Shown here: piece by piece, positions 14,664 to 25,813 of the stretch | Layout: each line of letters begins with the position of its first letter | Position numbering within the stretch: the first letter of the stretch is position 1 | Assembly: GCF_005869935.1 (NCBI RefSeq) | Contig: NZ_SZQF01000003.1 | Span: forward strand, 62,001-126,000 | Direction of reading: 5' to 3' | DNA from: Winogradskyella algicola | GTDB lineage: Bacteria; Bacteroidota; Bacteroidia; Flavobacteriales; Flavobacteriaceae | DNA: 64,000 nt | Notes under the pieces: generated by a model | Database searches by the model: none | Seen by the model: the letters and a program-made list of their open reading frames with translations, nothing else | What the model was told of the DNA's origin: nothing | Position numbers and translations under genes: made by a program

Positions 14664-16307
14664 ATGGATATAAAATTTAATAAAAACGAGGATCACAACA
14701 AACTTCTACTTTCAGATTTAAAAAAACGTCTAGCAAAAGTGAAGCTCGGTGGTGGTGAAAAAAGTATTACCAAACACCATAGCAAAGGAAAAATGACAGC
14801 TAGAGAACGTATAAATTATTTATTAGATCCGAAATCCAAGTCTATAGAAATCGGTGCATTTGCTGGTGAAGATATGTATCCCGAATATGGTGGTTGCCCA
14901 TCTGGTGGAGTAGTTGTAAAAATTGGTTATGTAAAAGGAAAACAATGTATAGTTGTAGCGAATGATGCAACTGTTAAAGCAGGTGCTTGGTTTCCTATTA
15001 CTGGAAAAAAGAATCTTAGAGCGCAAGAAATTGCTATAGAAAACAAACTACCTATTATATATCTTGTAGATAGTGCTGGTGTATTCTTACCTATGCAAGA
15101 TGAAATATTCCCAGACAAAGAACATTTTGGTCGCATTTTTAGAAATAATGCTGTAATGAGTAGTATGGGAATTACTCAGATAGCTGCCGTTATGGGAAGC
15201 TGTGTAGCTGGTGGAGCGTATCTTCCAATAATGAGTGATGAAGCTCTGATAGTAGATAAAACAGGTAGTATTTTTTTAGCCGGAAGCTACTTGGTGAAGG
15301 CTGCTATTGGTGAAACAATAGACAACGAAACCTTAGGAGGCGCTACGACACACTGCGAAATATCTGGTGTTACAGATTATAAAGCTAAAGATGATAAAGA
15401 TGCTCTAGACACCATAAAAAATATTGTAGATAAAATAGGTGATTTTGATAAAGCCGGTTTTAATAGAGCCAAACCTGCCAAACCTGCTGAAAACCCAGAT
15501 GATATCTATGGCATACTGCCTAAAAGTAGATCAGATCAATATGATATGAACGAGATTATTAAACGCTTGGTTGATAATTCAGAATTTGAAGAATATAAAG
15601 CAGGTTATGGTCAAACCATAATTACAGGTTATGCTCGCATAGATGGCTGGGCAGTTGGTATTGTTGCTAATCAAAGACAAATTGTAAAAACTAAAGGTGC
15701 TAAAACAAAACCAAGCGAAATGCAATTTGGTGGTGTTATATACAACGATTCTGCAGATAAGGCAACTCGTTTTATTGCCAATTGCAACCAGAAGAAAATT
15801 CCATTAGTTTTTTTACAAGATGTTACTGGCTTTATGGTTGGCAGTAAATCTGAACATGGTGGTATTATTAAAGATGGTGCAAAAATGGTAAATGCTGTTA
15901 GTAATTCTGTTGTGCCAAAATTCACCATTGTCATTGGTAACAGTTATGGCGCAGGTAATTACGCTATGTGTGGAAAGGCATACGACCCAAGACTTATTGT
16001 GGCTTGGCCAAGTGCAGAACTTGCTGTAATGAGCGGAAAATCTGCTGCTAAAGTTTTACTTCAAATCGAAACTGCATCTTTAAAAAAGAAAGGTGAAACT
16101 ATTACTAAGGAAAAAGAAGAAGAACTGTTTAACAAAATAAAATCGAGATACGACAACCAAGTATCACCATATTACGCTGCCGCAAGATTATGGACAGATG
16201 CTATCATAGACCCTTTAGATACTAGGACTTGGATTAGCATGGGAATTGAAGCTGCCAACCACTCACCTATTGAAAAACCTTTTAATTTAGGTGTTTTACA
16301 GGTTTAA
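14664..16307 (+). CDS. Acyl-CoA carboxylase beta subunit (carboxyltransferase)
   Basis: The 547-residue protein is a biotin-dependent carboxyltransferase of the propionyl-/methylcrotonyl-CoA type. The N-terminal half has GKMTARERINYLLDPKS and GSCVAGGAYLPIMSDE (an oxyanion-hole region), and the C-terminal half has VTGFMVGSKSEHGGIIKDGA and GNSYGAGNYAMCGKAYDPR. It transfers carboxyl from carboxybiotin to an acyl-CoA and needs a separate biotin carboxylase/carrier subunit, which is not in this window. The absence of the alpha subunit nearby leaves the substrate open; the sequence style leans toward methylcrotonyl-CoA (leucine breakdown) or propionyl-CoA. Confidence 0.92.
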   Translation: MDIKFNKNEDHNKLLLSDLKKRLAKVKLGGGEKSITKHHSKGKMTARERINYLLDPKSKSIEIGAFAGEDMYPEYGGCPSGGVVVKIGYVKGKQCIVVANDATVKAGAWFPITGKKNLRAQEIAIENKLPIIYLVDSAGVFLPMQDEIFPDKEHFGRIFRNNAVMSSMGITQIAAVMGSCVAGGAYLPIMSDEALIVDKTGSIFLAGSYLVKAAIGETIDNETLGGATTHCEISGVTDYKAKDDKDALDTIKNIVDKIGDFDKAGFNRAKPAKPAENPDDIYGILPKSRSDQYDMNEIIKRLVDNSEFEEYKAGYGQTIITGYARIDGWAVGIVANQRQIVKTKGAKTKPSEMQFGGVIYNDSADKATRFIANCNQKKIPLVFLQDVTGFMVGSKSEHGGIIKDGAKMVNAVSNSVVPKFTIVIGNSYGAGNYAMCGKAYDPRLIVAWPSAELAVMSGKSAAKVLLQIETASLKKKGETITKEKEEELFNKIKSRYDNQVSPYYAAARLWTDAIIDPLDTRTWISMGIEAANHSPIEKPFNLGVLQV

Positions 16308-16335
16308 GCAATTCTTAAAATTATTATTCATAAAA

Positions 16336-16360
16336 AAAAGAGCGCAAATTGCGCTCTTTT
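16336..16360. terminator. Bidirectional terminator
   Basis: AAAAGAGCGC-AAATT-GCGCTCTTTT forms a 10-bp stem with A-tract and T-tract sides. It lies between the carboxyltransferase gene and the convergent small membrane-protein gene. Confidence 0.9.
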
Positions 16361-16380
16361 CTATTTATATGTTTAACTGA

Positions 16381-16563
16381 TTAGTGAGTTAAACTCTCTC
16401 TTTCAGCCTTCTTTTCTTCTCTAATTTCTTTAAAACGCTCAATAGCTGAACCAAACACCCAGTAAGGAATTACAAAAGTTAAAAGGAAAATCATTAACCA
16501 GAATCCTATTGTTAAAATGGTTAAGAATGCCAAAAATCCTAAATATTGATCAAATTCAAACAT
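16381..16563 (-). CDS. Small membrane protein
   Basis: A 60-residue protein with one or two closely spaced hydrophobic helices (about residues 7-40) and a charged tail, EIREEKKAERESLTH. I do not recognise it. It has its own terminator at 16336-16360 and is separated from mgsA by about 100 nt, so it is probably a single gene. Confidence 0.65.
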   Translation of the reverse strand: MFEFDQYLGFLAFLTILTIGFWLMIFLLTFVIPYWVFGSAIERFKEIREEKKAERESLTH

Positions 16564-16666
16564 AATTGCGTTTCGTTTATTTTAAAGATGTTACAAAGAT
16601 ATAACCAAAATATAAGTTTTACAATAGACTTCTTTAGATTTATTAACAGAAAATAAACAATAAATA

Positions 16667-17029
16667 CTACACTGCTCTAATTAATAATTCTGCTGTAGCT
16701 GGGTTTGTAGCTAGAGGCACATCATGAACATCACACAAACGCATTAGCATTAGAATATCTGGTTCGTGCGGATGTTTATCTAAAGGGTCTCTAAAAAATA
16801 AAACCATGTGGCACTTGCCTTCTGCTACTCTTGCTGCGATTTGGGCATCACCACCTAAAGGACCAGATAAAAGCGCATTAACTTCAAAACCTGCTTTTTT
16901 AACTTTTTCACCTGTTGTTCCTGTAGAAATTAATGAAATTTTCTTTTGTTCTAAAACTTCTCTATGTTCATTTAAAAACTGAACCATTTCGGCTTTCTTC
17001 CCATCGTGTGCAATTATTGCTATCTCCAT
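16667..17029 (-). CDS. mgsA: Methylglyoxal synthase
   Basis: Converts dihydroxyacetone phosphate to methylglyoxal and phosphate, a bypass of lower glycolysis that relieves sugar-phosphate stress. The 120-residue protein has the full active-site set: HDG (8-10), STGTTG (35-40), SGPLGGDAQI (55-64, catalytic Asp at 61), FFRDPLDKHPHEPD (78-91, with His88 and Asp91). It is shorter than the 150-residue E. coli enzyme but lacks none of these. The start directly follows the stop of the sugar-kinase gene (17030), so the two are coupled in an operon with pfkA and gapA nearby. Confidence 0.95.
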   Translation of the reverse strand: MEIAIIAHDGKKAEMVQFLNEHREVLEQKKISLISTGTTGEKVKKAGFEVNALLSGPLGGDAQIAARVAEGKCHMVLFFRDPLDKHPHEPDILMLMRLCDVHDVPLATNPATAELLIRAV

Positions 17030-17893
17030 TTATAAATTGTTAATATGGTAATCTACCAAACCATCTATTGGTCTTCGTATAAAGTTACCGACTGTAAAGC
17101 CATATTCCTTTGCAACTTCGTATATTTCTTCTTTGGCAAAATAAGCAATAGAACCAACAAAGTGCACAGGAACACCATTTTCTAGTTCCTTTTTAAATTG
17201 CATTATCATGTTTTCCGTAAAAAGCTTAAAACCACTTTTAATAAGGTTATTTATATAATCAGAATCTTTGTTTAAGAACATGAATTCTGCAAAATTGGCT
17301 AAATACGCATTTGGATTCGCTTGTTTATAAAGATTGAATTTAATGAAGTCTGCATCAAGATTATACTTATGCTCAAATGCCAATCTAATAGTCTCTGGCA
17401 TTTTATTGAAGTAAAAATCTCGGATAAGTTGCTTACCATAATAATTACCGCTAGCATCATCCATTAAGGAATATCCTAAACTTTTTACTCTTTGGTGTAA
17501 TTTTACACCATCGTAGTAACTACAGTTAGATCCAGTGCCCATAATACATACAACGGCCTTATCGCTAACATCTTCTATTGCTGCTCTTACTGCTGCCATG
17601 GTATCTTCCTCGACTTCAATTTTTGCTGACGGGAATAAAAACTGAAGAACATGCAAAAGCATAGTTCTTGGCTTTTCAGTGCCACAACCTGCACCATAAA
17701 AGAAAATGTGAGTTACTCTATCCTTATAATTCATTAATTCTTCAGAACTACTAATTATATGCTTTAATTCGGTTTCTGTCAATATTGCCGGATTTAAGCC
17801 TTTAGTCCTAATTTTTTGTGCTAGTCTTTTTCCTGTTTTGTCTATAGCTATCCAATCGCATTTGGTAGAGCCGCCATCGGTTATTAAAATCAT
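17030..17893 (-). CDS. BadF/BcrA-type ATPase, probable N-acetylglucosamine kinase
   Basis: The 287-residue protein belongs to the ASKHA (actin-like) kinase fold. The phosphate-1 loop is TDGGSTKCDWIAID (about 4-17), the phosphate-2 region is VVCIMGTGSNCSYYDG (about 113-128), and the conserved DDASGNYYGKQLI (about 146-158) follows. Similar Bacteroidota proteins are annotated as N-acetylglucosamine kinases; the sugar is not proven. It sits between gapA (terminator at 17907) and mgsA, with which it is directly coupled. Confidence 0.85.
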   Translation of the reverse strand: MILITDGGSTKCDWIAIDKTGKRLAQKIRTKGLNPAILTETELKHIISSSEELMNYKDRVTHIFFYGAGCGTEKPRTMLLHVLQFLFPSAKIEVEEDTMAAVRAAIEDVSDKAVVCIMGTGSNCSYYDGVKLHQRVKSLGYSLMDDASGNYYGKQLIRDFYFNKMPETIRLAFEHKYNLDADFIKFNLYKQANPNAYLANFAEFMFLNKDSDYINNLIKSGFKLFTENMIMQFKKELENGVPVHFVGSIAYFAKEEIYEVAKEYGFTVGNFIRRPIDGLVDYHINNL

Positions 17894-17906
17894 AGTTGTA
17901 AAATTA

Positions 17907-17954
17907 AAAATTCCGTAGAGTGATTAATTCAAATTAATCCTTCCTACGGAATTT
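17907..17954 (-). terminator. Branched hairpin terminator after gapA
   Basis: An outer stem AAATTCCGTAG / CTACGGAATTT encloses an inner stem GATTAATT-CA-AATTAATC. On the minus strand it is followed by a T-rich stretch. It separates gapA from the sugar kinase and may act as a terminator or attenuating mRNA structure. Confidence 0.75.
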
Positions 17955-17977
17955 CTGAATTAATAATATGAGGTGTA

Positions 17978-18991
<1,014 letters not shown>

Positions 18992-19978
18992 TTAAATTGT
19001 CATTATATCTGAAACTCTAAGTAGTTCCATATTAATTTTTGATTTTCCTTTTACTGCTTGGTCAAAAGGTGTTAAATCCATAGTATCGTTTTTAAGACCG
19101 ACCATATAATTACTTTTTCCTGTAATAAGACTTTCTACTGCTTTCACGCCCATTCTACTAGCTAAAACTCGGTCAAAACACGATGGACTTCCTCCGCGTT
19201 GCATATGTCCTAAAACAGAAACTCTAACCTCGTATTCGCTCATATTTTCTTCAACATAATCAGCAAGCTCAAATACGTTTTTACCGATTTTATCACCTTC
19301 AGCAACCACAACTATACTAGAAGACTTACCAGACTGTTTGCTTCGTCGTAAAGATTCTAACAACCTATCTAATCCTAAATCTTCTTCTGGTATTAAAATC
19401 TCTTCGGCTCCAGCACCTACACCAACATTTAATGCAATATGACCAACATCTCTTCCCATAACCTCAACAAAAAATAACCTGTTATGAGAACTTGCTGTAT
19501 CTCTAATTTTATCTATGGCTTCAACAACAGTATTTAAAGCTGTATCATATCCTAAGGTGTGTGTTGTGCCAAAAATATCGTTATCAATAGTACCTGGAAT
19601 TCCCATTACAGGAAAACCAAATTCTTGATTAAAAACCATAGCACCAGTAAAACTACCATCTCCACCAATTACAACAAAGGCATCAATGCCTGCATTTCTC
19701 AAAGCATCGTAAGCTTTTTGTCTACCTTCTTTTGTTCTAAACTCTTGTGAACGTGCGGACTTTAATATGGTTCCGCCTTTATTAATAATGCCCTTTACAC
19801 TACGAGCATCCATTTTCTCAAAGTCACCTTCTATCATTCCTTGGTAACCTCTGTAAACGCCGTAACATTCTAAGCCATGAAAAACACAAGTTCTTACTAC
19901 GGATCTGATGGCAGCATTCATACCTGGAGAATCTCCACCAGATGTTAAAACGGCAACTTTTTTTATAGTATGTAGCAT
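18992..19978 (-). CDS. pfkA: ATP-dependent 6-phosphofructokinase
   Basis: Phosphorylates fructose-6-phosphate, the committed step of glycolysis. It has KKVAVLTSGGDSPGMNAAIR (ATP/GGD loop), GGDGSFTGA and the catalytic GIPGTIDNDIFGTTHTLGYD. I place the start at 19978 (MLHTIKKVAVL, 328 residues). A frame reaching 20041 would add 21 residues that are unlike the family. Its Gly at the GGDGS loop fits the ATP-dependent type. It forms an operon with gapA 12 nt downstream. Confidence 0.95.
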   Translation of the reverse strand: MLHTIKKVAVLTSGGDSPGMNAAIRSVVRTCVFHGLECYGVYRGYQGMIEGDFEKMDARSVKGIINKGGTILKSARSQEFRTKEGRQKAYDALRNAGIDAFVVIGGDGSFTGAMVFNQEFGFPVMGIPGTIDNDIFGTTHTLGYDTALNTVVEAIDKIRDTASSHNRLFFVEVMGRDVGHIALNVGVGAGAEEILIPEEDLGLDRLLESLRRSKQSGKSSSIVVVAEGDKIGKNVFELADYVEENMSEYEVRVSVLGHMQRGGSPSCFDRVLASRMGVKAVESLITGKSNYMVGLKNDTMDLTPFDQAVKGKSKINMELLRVSDIMTI

Positions 19979-20113
19979 ATCTATCTTATTGAATACAGTA
20001 AAATTAATAAACAATAGATGGAATAATGTGACTATTGTCATAAAAAAATGTTACGAAAATCAATTCAAACGTTTTCGTTAATAAGTATTTTAATAAATTT
20101 TAAAAAAGTGAAG

Positions 20114-23100
20114 TTAAGACTTAGATTTTGTCTTCTTTTTCTTCATAGACATGTATTCTGGCATAAGGTCATCGTCATCGTTTTTATCTTCTTTTTCTTC
20201 CTTATTCCCATCTTTATCTTTACGATTTTTACCAGAAAAAATAATATTGAGCAGCTCCTTGAAAGTATCGAATTCTACACTATAAGACATACCGATACCT
20301 TGAGTATAACCAATCTCTTCGCCAAAGTTTCTTATAGTGTTTTCTCTATTGAATACTTTGGCTCTTAACGTACCGTCTTCATTGAGCAACCAATCTATTT
20401 GAACATCTCCAGTAATAGTGGTTTGTTGCGCACTGCCGAAAGGCACACCAACTTTACCATTTACTAATACTTTTTCTGAAATCTTTGTTTGTAACGTTAC
20501 TCCAACAGAATTATTAGTTTGCAAATCTGGTGTGTCCTGACCAATTTCTGCAACTATCCCTATATCTAAATTATCGTTATTATCGCCTAAAATATTATTT
20601 AAAATACCTGTTAATCGTTCAGATAAAGTTCCTGTTATATCTAATCCACCTGTTGTTGTTGTAAAACCACCTGTACCAAGTAATGTAAGGGCTTGATTGT
20701 TTCTTATATCTTTTGAAGATAATCTATAGTCTAACTCTGACTTTACGGTTGAGGATACATTAGGAAAGCGTAAATCGAAATCTGGTTGCGGCTGTTCTAA
20801 ATCACCTGTTAAATAAATATCTACCTCAACAGGTATTCTTTGAGAAATAGGATTATCTAACAATACAGAAGGGTTTGCTTTGGTCTTATAGATGGCTTTT
20901 AAATTTATTTCTGCTCCCATAGGGTCACCCTCCCAAACTATAGTTCCGCCTTGCTCAACCTCAAACTTTTTCTCTACCAAACCACCATACTTAAAGTTAT
21001 AAACACCCTCATAAACCGTAAAATCTCCCCACATATTAAATGTTCCGTTGGTGTTGATGAAAAACCCTAAGAAACCTCTTCCTTTTCCTTTTATTGTACT
21101 GCCTGCTTCTTTATCTATAACTATTTCTATAGTAGCATCTTCAGTAACATCTAAATCGAAATTAAGCTCCAAGCCTTTTACCTCGATAGCCTCTGTGACT
21201 TCGCCGTTAAGTCTAGCTTTCTTTTCTTCTGGACTTAAAAAATGAATGAAAGAGTTATCGCCAAAACTCTCAGAATCATTCAACGGAATATTAAAAACTG
21301 TTCCAGAGGCTGTACTCCCCTCCACATCTATAATCAACTGGTCAGTTGGTCCACTAATACTAGCTTCCCCAGACACAAAGGCAGTTCCATAATATAATTC
21401 GTCCTCGGACTCTTCAGTATTTAAAACCAACAAACGGTCTGTGCTCAAGTCTAAACCGAGTTCCCAATCAGAAAAATTATTATGCTGAATAAAACCGTTT
21501 AAGTACCCTTGTGAGAAGTACTTAGAATCTGTCATAGCCACATTATTAAAAATAAACTGTTGATTACGCAAGGATACTTTAGAATCAAAATCAAACCCGT
21601 AATCTACATTGAGATATGGAATAGACAGACCCGCTCTATCTAACAAAAGTTCTCCGTCAATACTTGGTTTGTTAAGGCTTCCTGTTACGCTAGCTTCACC
21701 AGAAACCAAACCTCTTATATTACTAATAACGCCTTCACCAAGTGGGTTAAGCGGATCTAATAAAAATTCTTCGAAAGTAACGTCGAGATCTATTGTTGAT
21801 CTTCGCTCTGCGACATCAATACTACCTTTTGCCAAAAAGGATGTAAGATTATCATTAACCAAAGAAACATCTACCTCATAATTGGTAATAGAGTTATTAC
21901 CTTCTATAGCTGCGGTTAAATTACCTAAATCATAATCATTAACAAACAGGTTACTGATTTCTAAGTTAGATTTTGGCAGATAAGTACCACTTTTCAGAAT
22001 GAGATCTAGCTTTCCGTTTACAACGCCTGCTAAATCCAAGCTATCTATCCGTGGAGTTATTTTTACCAATTCTACATCTTTAAAATCAACCCTTAGATTT
22101 TTATTGATACTATCACTAATTATTCCTGAAACCTCGATAATTTCATTACCTTGATTAATAGTAATCGGAAAAATATCAAAAGCAGATAGTGTTCTATCAA
22201 ATCTTACTTTATTGAAATTGTTTTTCTCTGAATTTATAAACCATTCGTAACCTTTAAATACTACATCAGATTTTCTAAAACCAACAACCGATTTGTTTGC
22301 TTCATCTATGGTGTAAAAAAGATTTAGATTAAATTCATCTTTATTGTTTTTGCCGCCTTTAAATTCGGTTTTTACTAAAAGTGTATCACGCTTTGTAACA
22401 TTTATTAATGTGAAGTCTGATGCATTATAAACACCTGCGCTAAGTGTATCTATTTCAATAAAGGTATTATATAGTGGGTTACTGTTATCTACATTGAGGT
22501 TGATATTATTAGCAAAATAATCTTTAAACTTAATTTCTGGAGAATTAAAAGTAAGCTCAAATCCTTTTGCATCTGTTTCAATTCTACCTTCTATAAAGGT
22601 GTTTTTACCCAAAAATAAGTCCCTAAAAAAGACAGCTGCAATCTTGGAATAAATATTAAACCTAAAATCGATATACTGACCTTCTTCAACCTCAAAAGGC
22701 ACGTAATTGGTATAAATACTTCCAACTGAATTTTCAACCAATTTAAAAATATCTTCAGTCTTAAATTTACCTTTGATTTTACCGTTTATGATATCTGGTG
22801 AGTTTATAGCTATGGTACGTTCATCACCTTCAAAGGATGAAACTATATCAAAATCTTCAAATCTGTATCTACTATCCTGATTTTTGTATGTCGTATTTTT
22901 GATGTTTATTGCACCTGTTACATCATCAAAAGTAGATCCTGTTGCCGTCATACTTACAATACCTCTAAATTCTGAAATACTGTCTCTTGTTATAAAATTA
23001 AGTACTCTTAGATTGGCATAACCGACATTGGCGTTAAAGTCAAACTTCTTTTTTTCGTCCACAAAATCAACTAATCCATTAAAATCTAGTTGAAGGTTTG

Positions 23101-24517
23101 GATCATCAGCAACGAGATTACCGTTAAAAATCTTATTACCCAAATCACCAGAAACCTTAATACCATTATACTTGTAACCATTATATTCTAGACTAAAGAC
23201 ATCACCAGTTATATCTGAACGTAAATTATCTAGTGTAAAACCTTTACCATCTACATCGAGATCTGCTGACACAAATTTGGCTTTAGGGTCGTTAATTAGC
23301 TTACCGATGTCAAACTCATCAAAAACAATATTTCCTATGTAACTTGCTCTGTCAATATCATCAATTTCCGTGAGCTCTAAATCAGATTTCACAAAACCTA
23401 AATCTGTATCAATTGCTATGGCTGCATTTATGCGCTTTGTTGTTATTTGTGATGTTCCTGTAATTTTAAAATTACCAACTTTAGACAAAACCGTTGGGAT
23501 TGCATTACCAAGAATTCTTGGCAGTAAGGCTGTTAAATCGTTATAGTTTGATGCTAGATTTTTAAAATCGCCGTCCAAGGCAAAACTATCGTCTTCTTTG
23601 GTAAATAAATTTTTAAATGTGATGTCACCAATAATTCTGGTATTTCTTGTGGTACTTACATTTAAGTTTTTGGCTTCAAGATTATTTAAAGTACCTGATA
23701 AATCTGCATTGAAACTTGCGCGTTGATTAACACCAAATTCATCAAAAAAAACGTTTAATTCTGTTAACGATATTTCAGAATCTTTAAAACTGGCTGTAAC
23801 GTTTACCTTATCCGTAAAGTCTTTTAGGTCTTCGCGTTTGTAATCAAATCTTAAATCACCTTTTAATTCAGACTTTTCAGTTTCAATACTCAAATCAGCA
23901 AAATTCATGTGGTCTAAGGTGTATTCAAAATTAGATTTTAGGTTCTCTACTGTAATACCTCTGCTATCCTTAAAACTGAATTTATTAATGCGCGAACTCA
24001 CATCGGGACCATTTATTAAAAAATTGGTTGTATTGGCATTAAGCTCTGTAAATTCAAAAATCCTTGGTGTTTCAAGATTTTCATCTGTTAATTTAAAAAT
24101 GCCATTTTCTATAGATAAATCGCTTGACGAAAACAAGAAACTACTTGGTCCTTCTCGTGGGTTATCGTCTTCAAACTTATCTACAAAAACATCGAGATTT
24201 GTATCTTCTTCACCTTCATACGTTTTTAGATTAAATACTAAATCTTGAATATCTATATCACCTAGATTAAATTTACTATTGTATAGGTTTTTGAAACTTA
24301 TAATAGAGCTATTTAACTCACCAATGCTTATAAGTGTGTCTTTTTTATAATCTCTAATTAGAATTTCTTTTAACTCTATATCTCCATTAAGTTGAAGACC
24401 AACTTTACCAATATTAATATTGGTTTTAAATTCTTCGTTAACTTTTTGCGTAGCGTATTTACCGAGTTTGGTTTGAACGGCAGGAATACCCAGAATTAAA
24501 AACACAATAAGGAACAA
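20114..24517 (-). CDS. tamB: TamB-like translocation and assembly module protein
   Basis: A 1467-residue protein with an N-terminal membrane helix, a very long beta-rich repeat region predicted to form a hydrophobic groove (AsmA/TamB type), and the conserved TamB C-terminal domain (about residues 1050-1430, including GFLGFFINTNGTFNMWGDFTVYEG and GGLVEKKFEVEQGG). TamB-like proteins bridge the inner and outer membranes and support lipid transport and outer-membrane biogenesis. The gene has no ATG: codon 1 used here is TTG inside the membrane helix. The open frame continues upstream for 21 codons (to 24580) before an in-frame TAA at 24581-24583, and includes LKIIGKIAGIILL, which looks like true protein. 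The real start is therefore uncertain. Confidence 0.88.
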   Translation of the reverse strand: MFLIVFLILGIPAVQTKLGKYATQKVNEEFKTNINIGKVGLQLNGDIELKEILIRDYKKDTLISIGELNSSIISFKNLYNSKFNLGDIDIQDLVFNLKTYEGEEDTNLDVFVDKFEDDNPREGPSSFLFSSSDLSIENGIFKLTDENLETPRIFEFTELNANTTNFLINGPDVSSRINKFSFKDSRGITVENLKSNFEYTLDHMNFADLSIETEKSELKGDLRFDYKREDLKDFTDKVNVTASFKDSEISLTELNVFFDEFGVNQRASFNADLSGTLNNLEAKNLNVSTTRNTRIIGDITFKNLFTKEDDSFALDGDFKNLASNYNDLTALLPRILGNAIPTVLSKVGNFKITGTSQITTKRINAAIAIDTDLGFVKSDLELTEIDDIDRASYIGNIVFDEFDIGKLINDPKAKFVSADLDVDGKGFTLDNLRSDITGDVFSLEYNGYKYNGIKVSGDLGNKIFNGNLVADDPNLQLDFNGLVDFVDEKKKFDFNANVGYANLRVLNFITRDSISEFRGIVSMTATGSTFDDVTGAINIKNTTYKNQDSRYRFEDFDIVSSFEGDERTIAINSPDIINGKIKGKFKTEDIFKLVENSVGSIYTNYVPFEVEEGQYIDFRFNIYSKIAAVFFRDLFLGKNTFIEGRIETDAKGFELTFNSPEIKFKDYFANNINLNVDNSNPLYNTFIEIDTLSAGVYNASDFTLINVTKRDTLLVKTEFKGGKNNKDEFNLNLFYTIDEANKSVVGFRKSDVVFKGYEWFINSEKNNFNKVRFDRTLSAFDIFPITINQGNEIIEVSGIISDSINKNLRVDFKDVELVKITPRIDSLDLAGVVNGKLDLILKSGTYLPKSNLEISNLFVNDYDLGNLTAAIEGNNSITNYEVDVSLVNDNLTSFLAKGSIDVAERRSTIDLDVTFEEFLLDPLNPLGEGVISNIRGLVSGEASVTGSLNKPSIDGELLLDRAGLSIPYLNVDYGFDFDSKVSLRNQQFIFNNVAMTDSKYFSQGYLNGFIQHNNFSDWELGLDLSTDRLLVLNTEESEDELYYGTAFVSGEASISGPTDQLIIDVEGSTASGTVFNIPLNDSESFGDNSFIHFLSPEEKKARLNGEVTEAIEVKGLELNFDLDVTEDATIEIVIDKEAGSTIKGKGRGFLGFFINTNGTFNMWGDFTVYEGVYNFKYGGLVEKKFEVEQGGTIVWEGDPMGAEINLKAIYKTKANPSVLLDNPISQRIPVEVDIYLTGDLEQPQPDFDLRFPNVSSTVKSELDYRLSSKDIRNNQALTLLGTGGFTTTTGGLDITGTLSERLTGILNNILGDNNDNLDIGIVAEIGQDTPDLQTNNSVGVTLQTKISEKVLVNGKVGVPFGSAQQTTITGDVQIDWLLNEDGTLRAKVFNRENTIRNFGEEIGYTQGIGMSYSVEFDTFKELLNIIFSGKNRKDKDGNKEEKEDKNDDDDLMPEYMSMKKKKTKSKS

Positions 24518-24603
24518 GAGCAGAATAATACCTGCTATTTTCCCTATTATTTTGAGTACTCTTTTGATACGGATTAATAATTACTTGTTGATGAAATCTT
24601 CAC

Positions 24604-24611
24604 TACATTTG
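24604..24611 (+). promoter_or_regulatory. Predicted -7 element of tsaD
   Basis: TACATTTG matches TAnnTTTG exactly. TTG triplets at 24585-24590 lie 13-16 nt upstream, somewhat closer than usual for a -33 element. The tsaD ATG is 77 nt downstream. Confidence 0.5.
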
Positions 24612-24687
24612 CAACTGTAATACGCTGGCAAGTGGAGTCTTAGACTATATTCCGTAAAATTAACAATTATTGTGCCCTTTTTAGTTA

Positions 24688-25710
24688 ATGAAAAAAGAAA
24701 ATATTTATATCCTTGGTATTGAATCATCATGTGATGATACGTCTGCTGCTGTACTATGTAACGATACTATTTTAAGCAATGTTGTGGCTGACCAAAAAAT
24801 ACATGCCGAATATGGTGGAGTTGTGCCAGAATTAGCCTCTAGAGCACACCAGCAAAACATTGTTCCGGTAGTGAATCAGGCCATTGAGCGCGCTGGTATT
24901 TCTAAAGAACAGTTAAGTGCTATTGCCTTTACACGCGGACCAGGTTTAATGGGCTCTTTGCTCGTTGGCACCTCTTTTGCAAAGTCTCTGGCTTTTGGTT
25001 TAAATATCCCTCTCATTGATGTTAACCACATGCAAGCGCATATTTTAGCGCATTTTATTGAAGAAGAAGGACACCATAAACCACCTTTTCCATTTTTGGC
25101 GATGACCATCTCTGGTGGTCATACACAAATAGTAAAAGTTACTAAGTATTTTGAAATGGAAGTCCTTGGCGAAACCATTGATGATGCTGTTGGTGAGGCC
25201 TACGATAAAAGTGGTAAAATTTTAGGACTAGGCTATCCTGCTGGTCCAGAAATAGACAAGCGTGCACAATTAGGAAACCCTAAAGCTTATAAATTTACCA
25301 AACCCAAAGTAGATGGACTTAATTTTAGTTTCTCTGGTTTAAAAACAGCCATTCTGTACTTTGTACAGCGTGAAACTAAAGCCAATCCCAATTTTGTTGA
25401 AGAAAACCTTAATGACATCTGTGCTTCTATTCAATATACAATTGTTGGCATTTTAATGGATAAACTGAAACTTGCCGTAATGCAAACTGGCATTAAACAC
25501 ATTGCTATTGGTGGTGGAGTTTCAGCAAATTCTGGCATTAGAAAAGCTCTTAAAGATGCTGAAAAGAAACATGGCTGGACCACTTACATCCCTAAGTTTG
25601 AATATACCACAGACAATGCTGCTATGATTGCCATTGTTGGATATTTAAAGTATTTAGAAAAAGACTTTTCAGATTTTGATGTTATGGCTACTGCTAGATT
25701 GAAGATATAA
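24688..25710 (+). CDS. tsaD: tRNA N6-adenosine threonylcarbamoyltransferase TsaD
   Basis: Transfers the threonylcarbamoyl group to A37 of ANN-decoding tRNAs, together with TsaB/TsaE (not in the window). The 340-residue protein has the ASKHA start ILGIESSCDDTSAAV (8-22), the metal-binding HMQAH (114-118), GGGVSANSGIR (C-terminal third) and the final DNAAMIAIVGY. Full family length. It is transcribed divergently from tamB from a promoter with a consensus -7 element, and is followed by the PpiC/rsmE genes. Confidence 0.97.
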   Translation: MKKENIYILGIESSCDDTSAAVLCNDTILSNVVADQKIHAEYGGVVPELASRAHQQNIVPVVNQAIERAGISKEQLSAIAFTRGPGLMGSLLVGTSFAKSLAFGLNIPLIDVNHMQAHILAHFIEEEGHHKPPFPFLAMTISGGHTQIVKVTKYFEMEVLGETIDDAVGEAYDKSGKILGLGYPAGPEIDKRAQLGNPKAYKFTKPKVDGLNFSFSGLKTAILYFVQRETKANPNFVEENLNDICASIQYTIVGILMDKLKLAVMQTGIKHIAIGGGVSANSGIRKALKDAEKKHGWTTYIPKFEYTTDNAAMIAIVGYLKYLEKDFSDFDVMATARLKI

Positions 25711-25813
25711 ATTGTTAAAACATCTGTTGATAACAGATAGTGTAGAGCTTTAAATACATTTTAAAATTTAGTTGTTTTGTAAATACCCCAAATTAAACGA
25801 AATCAATTACACA

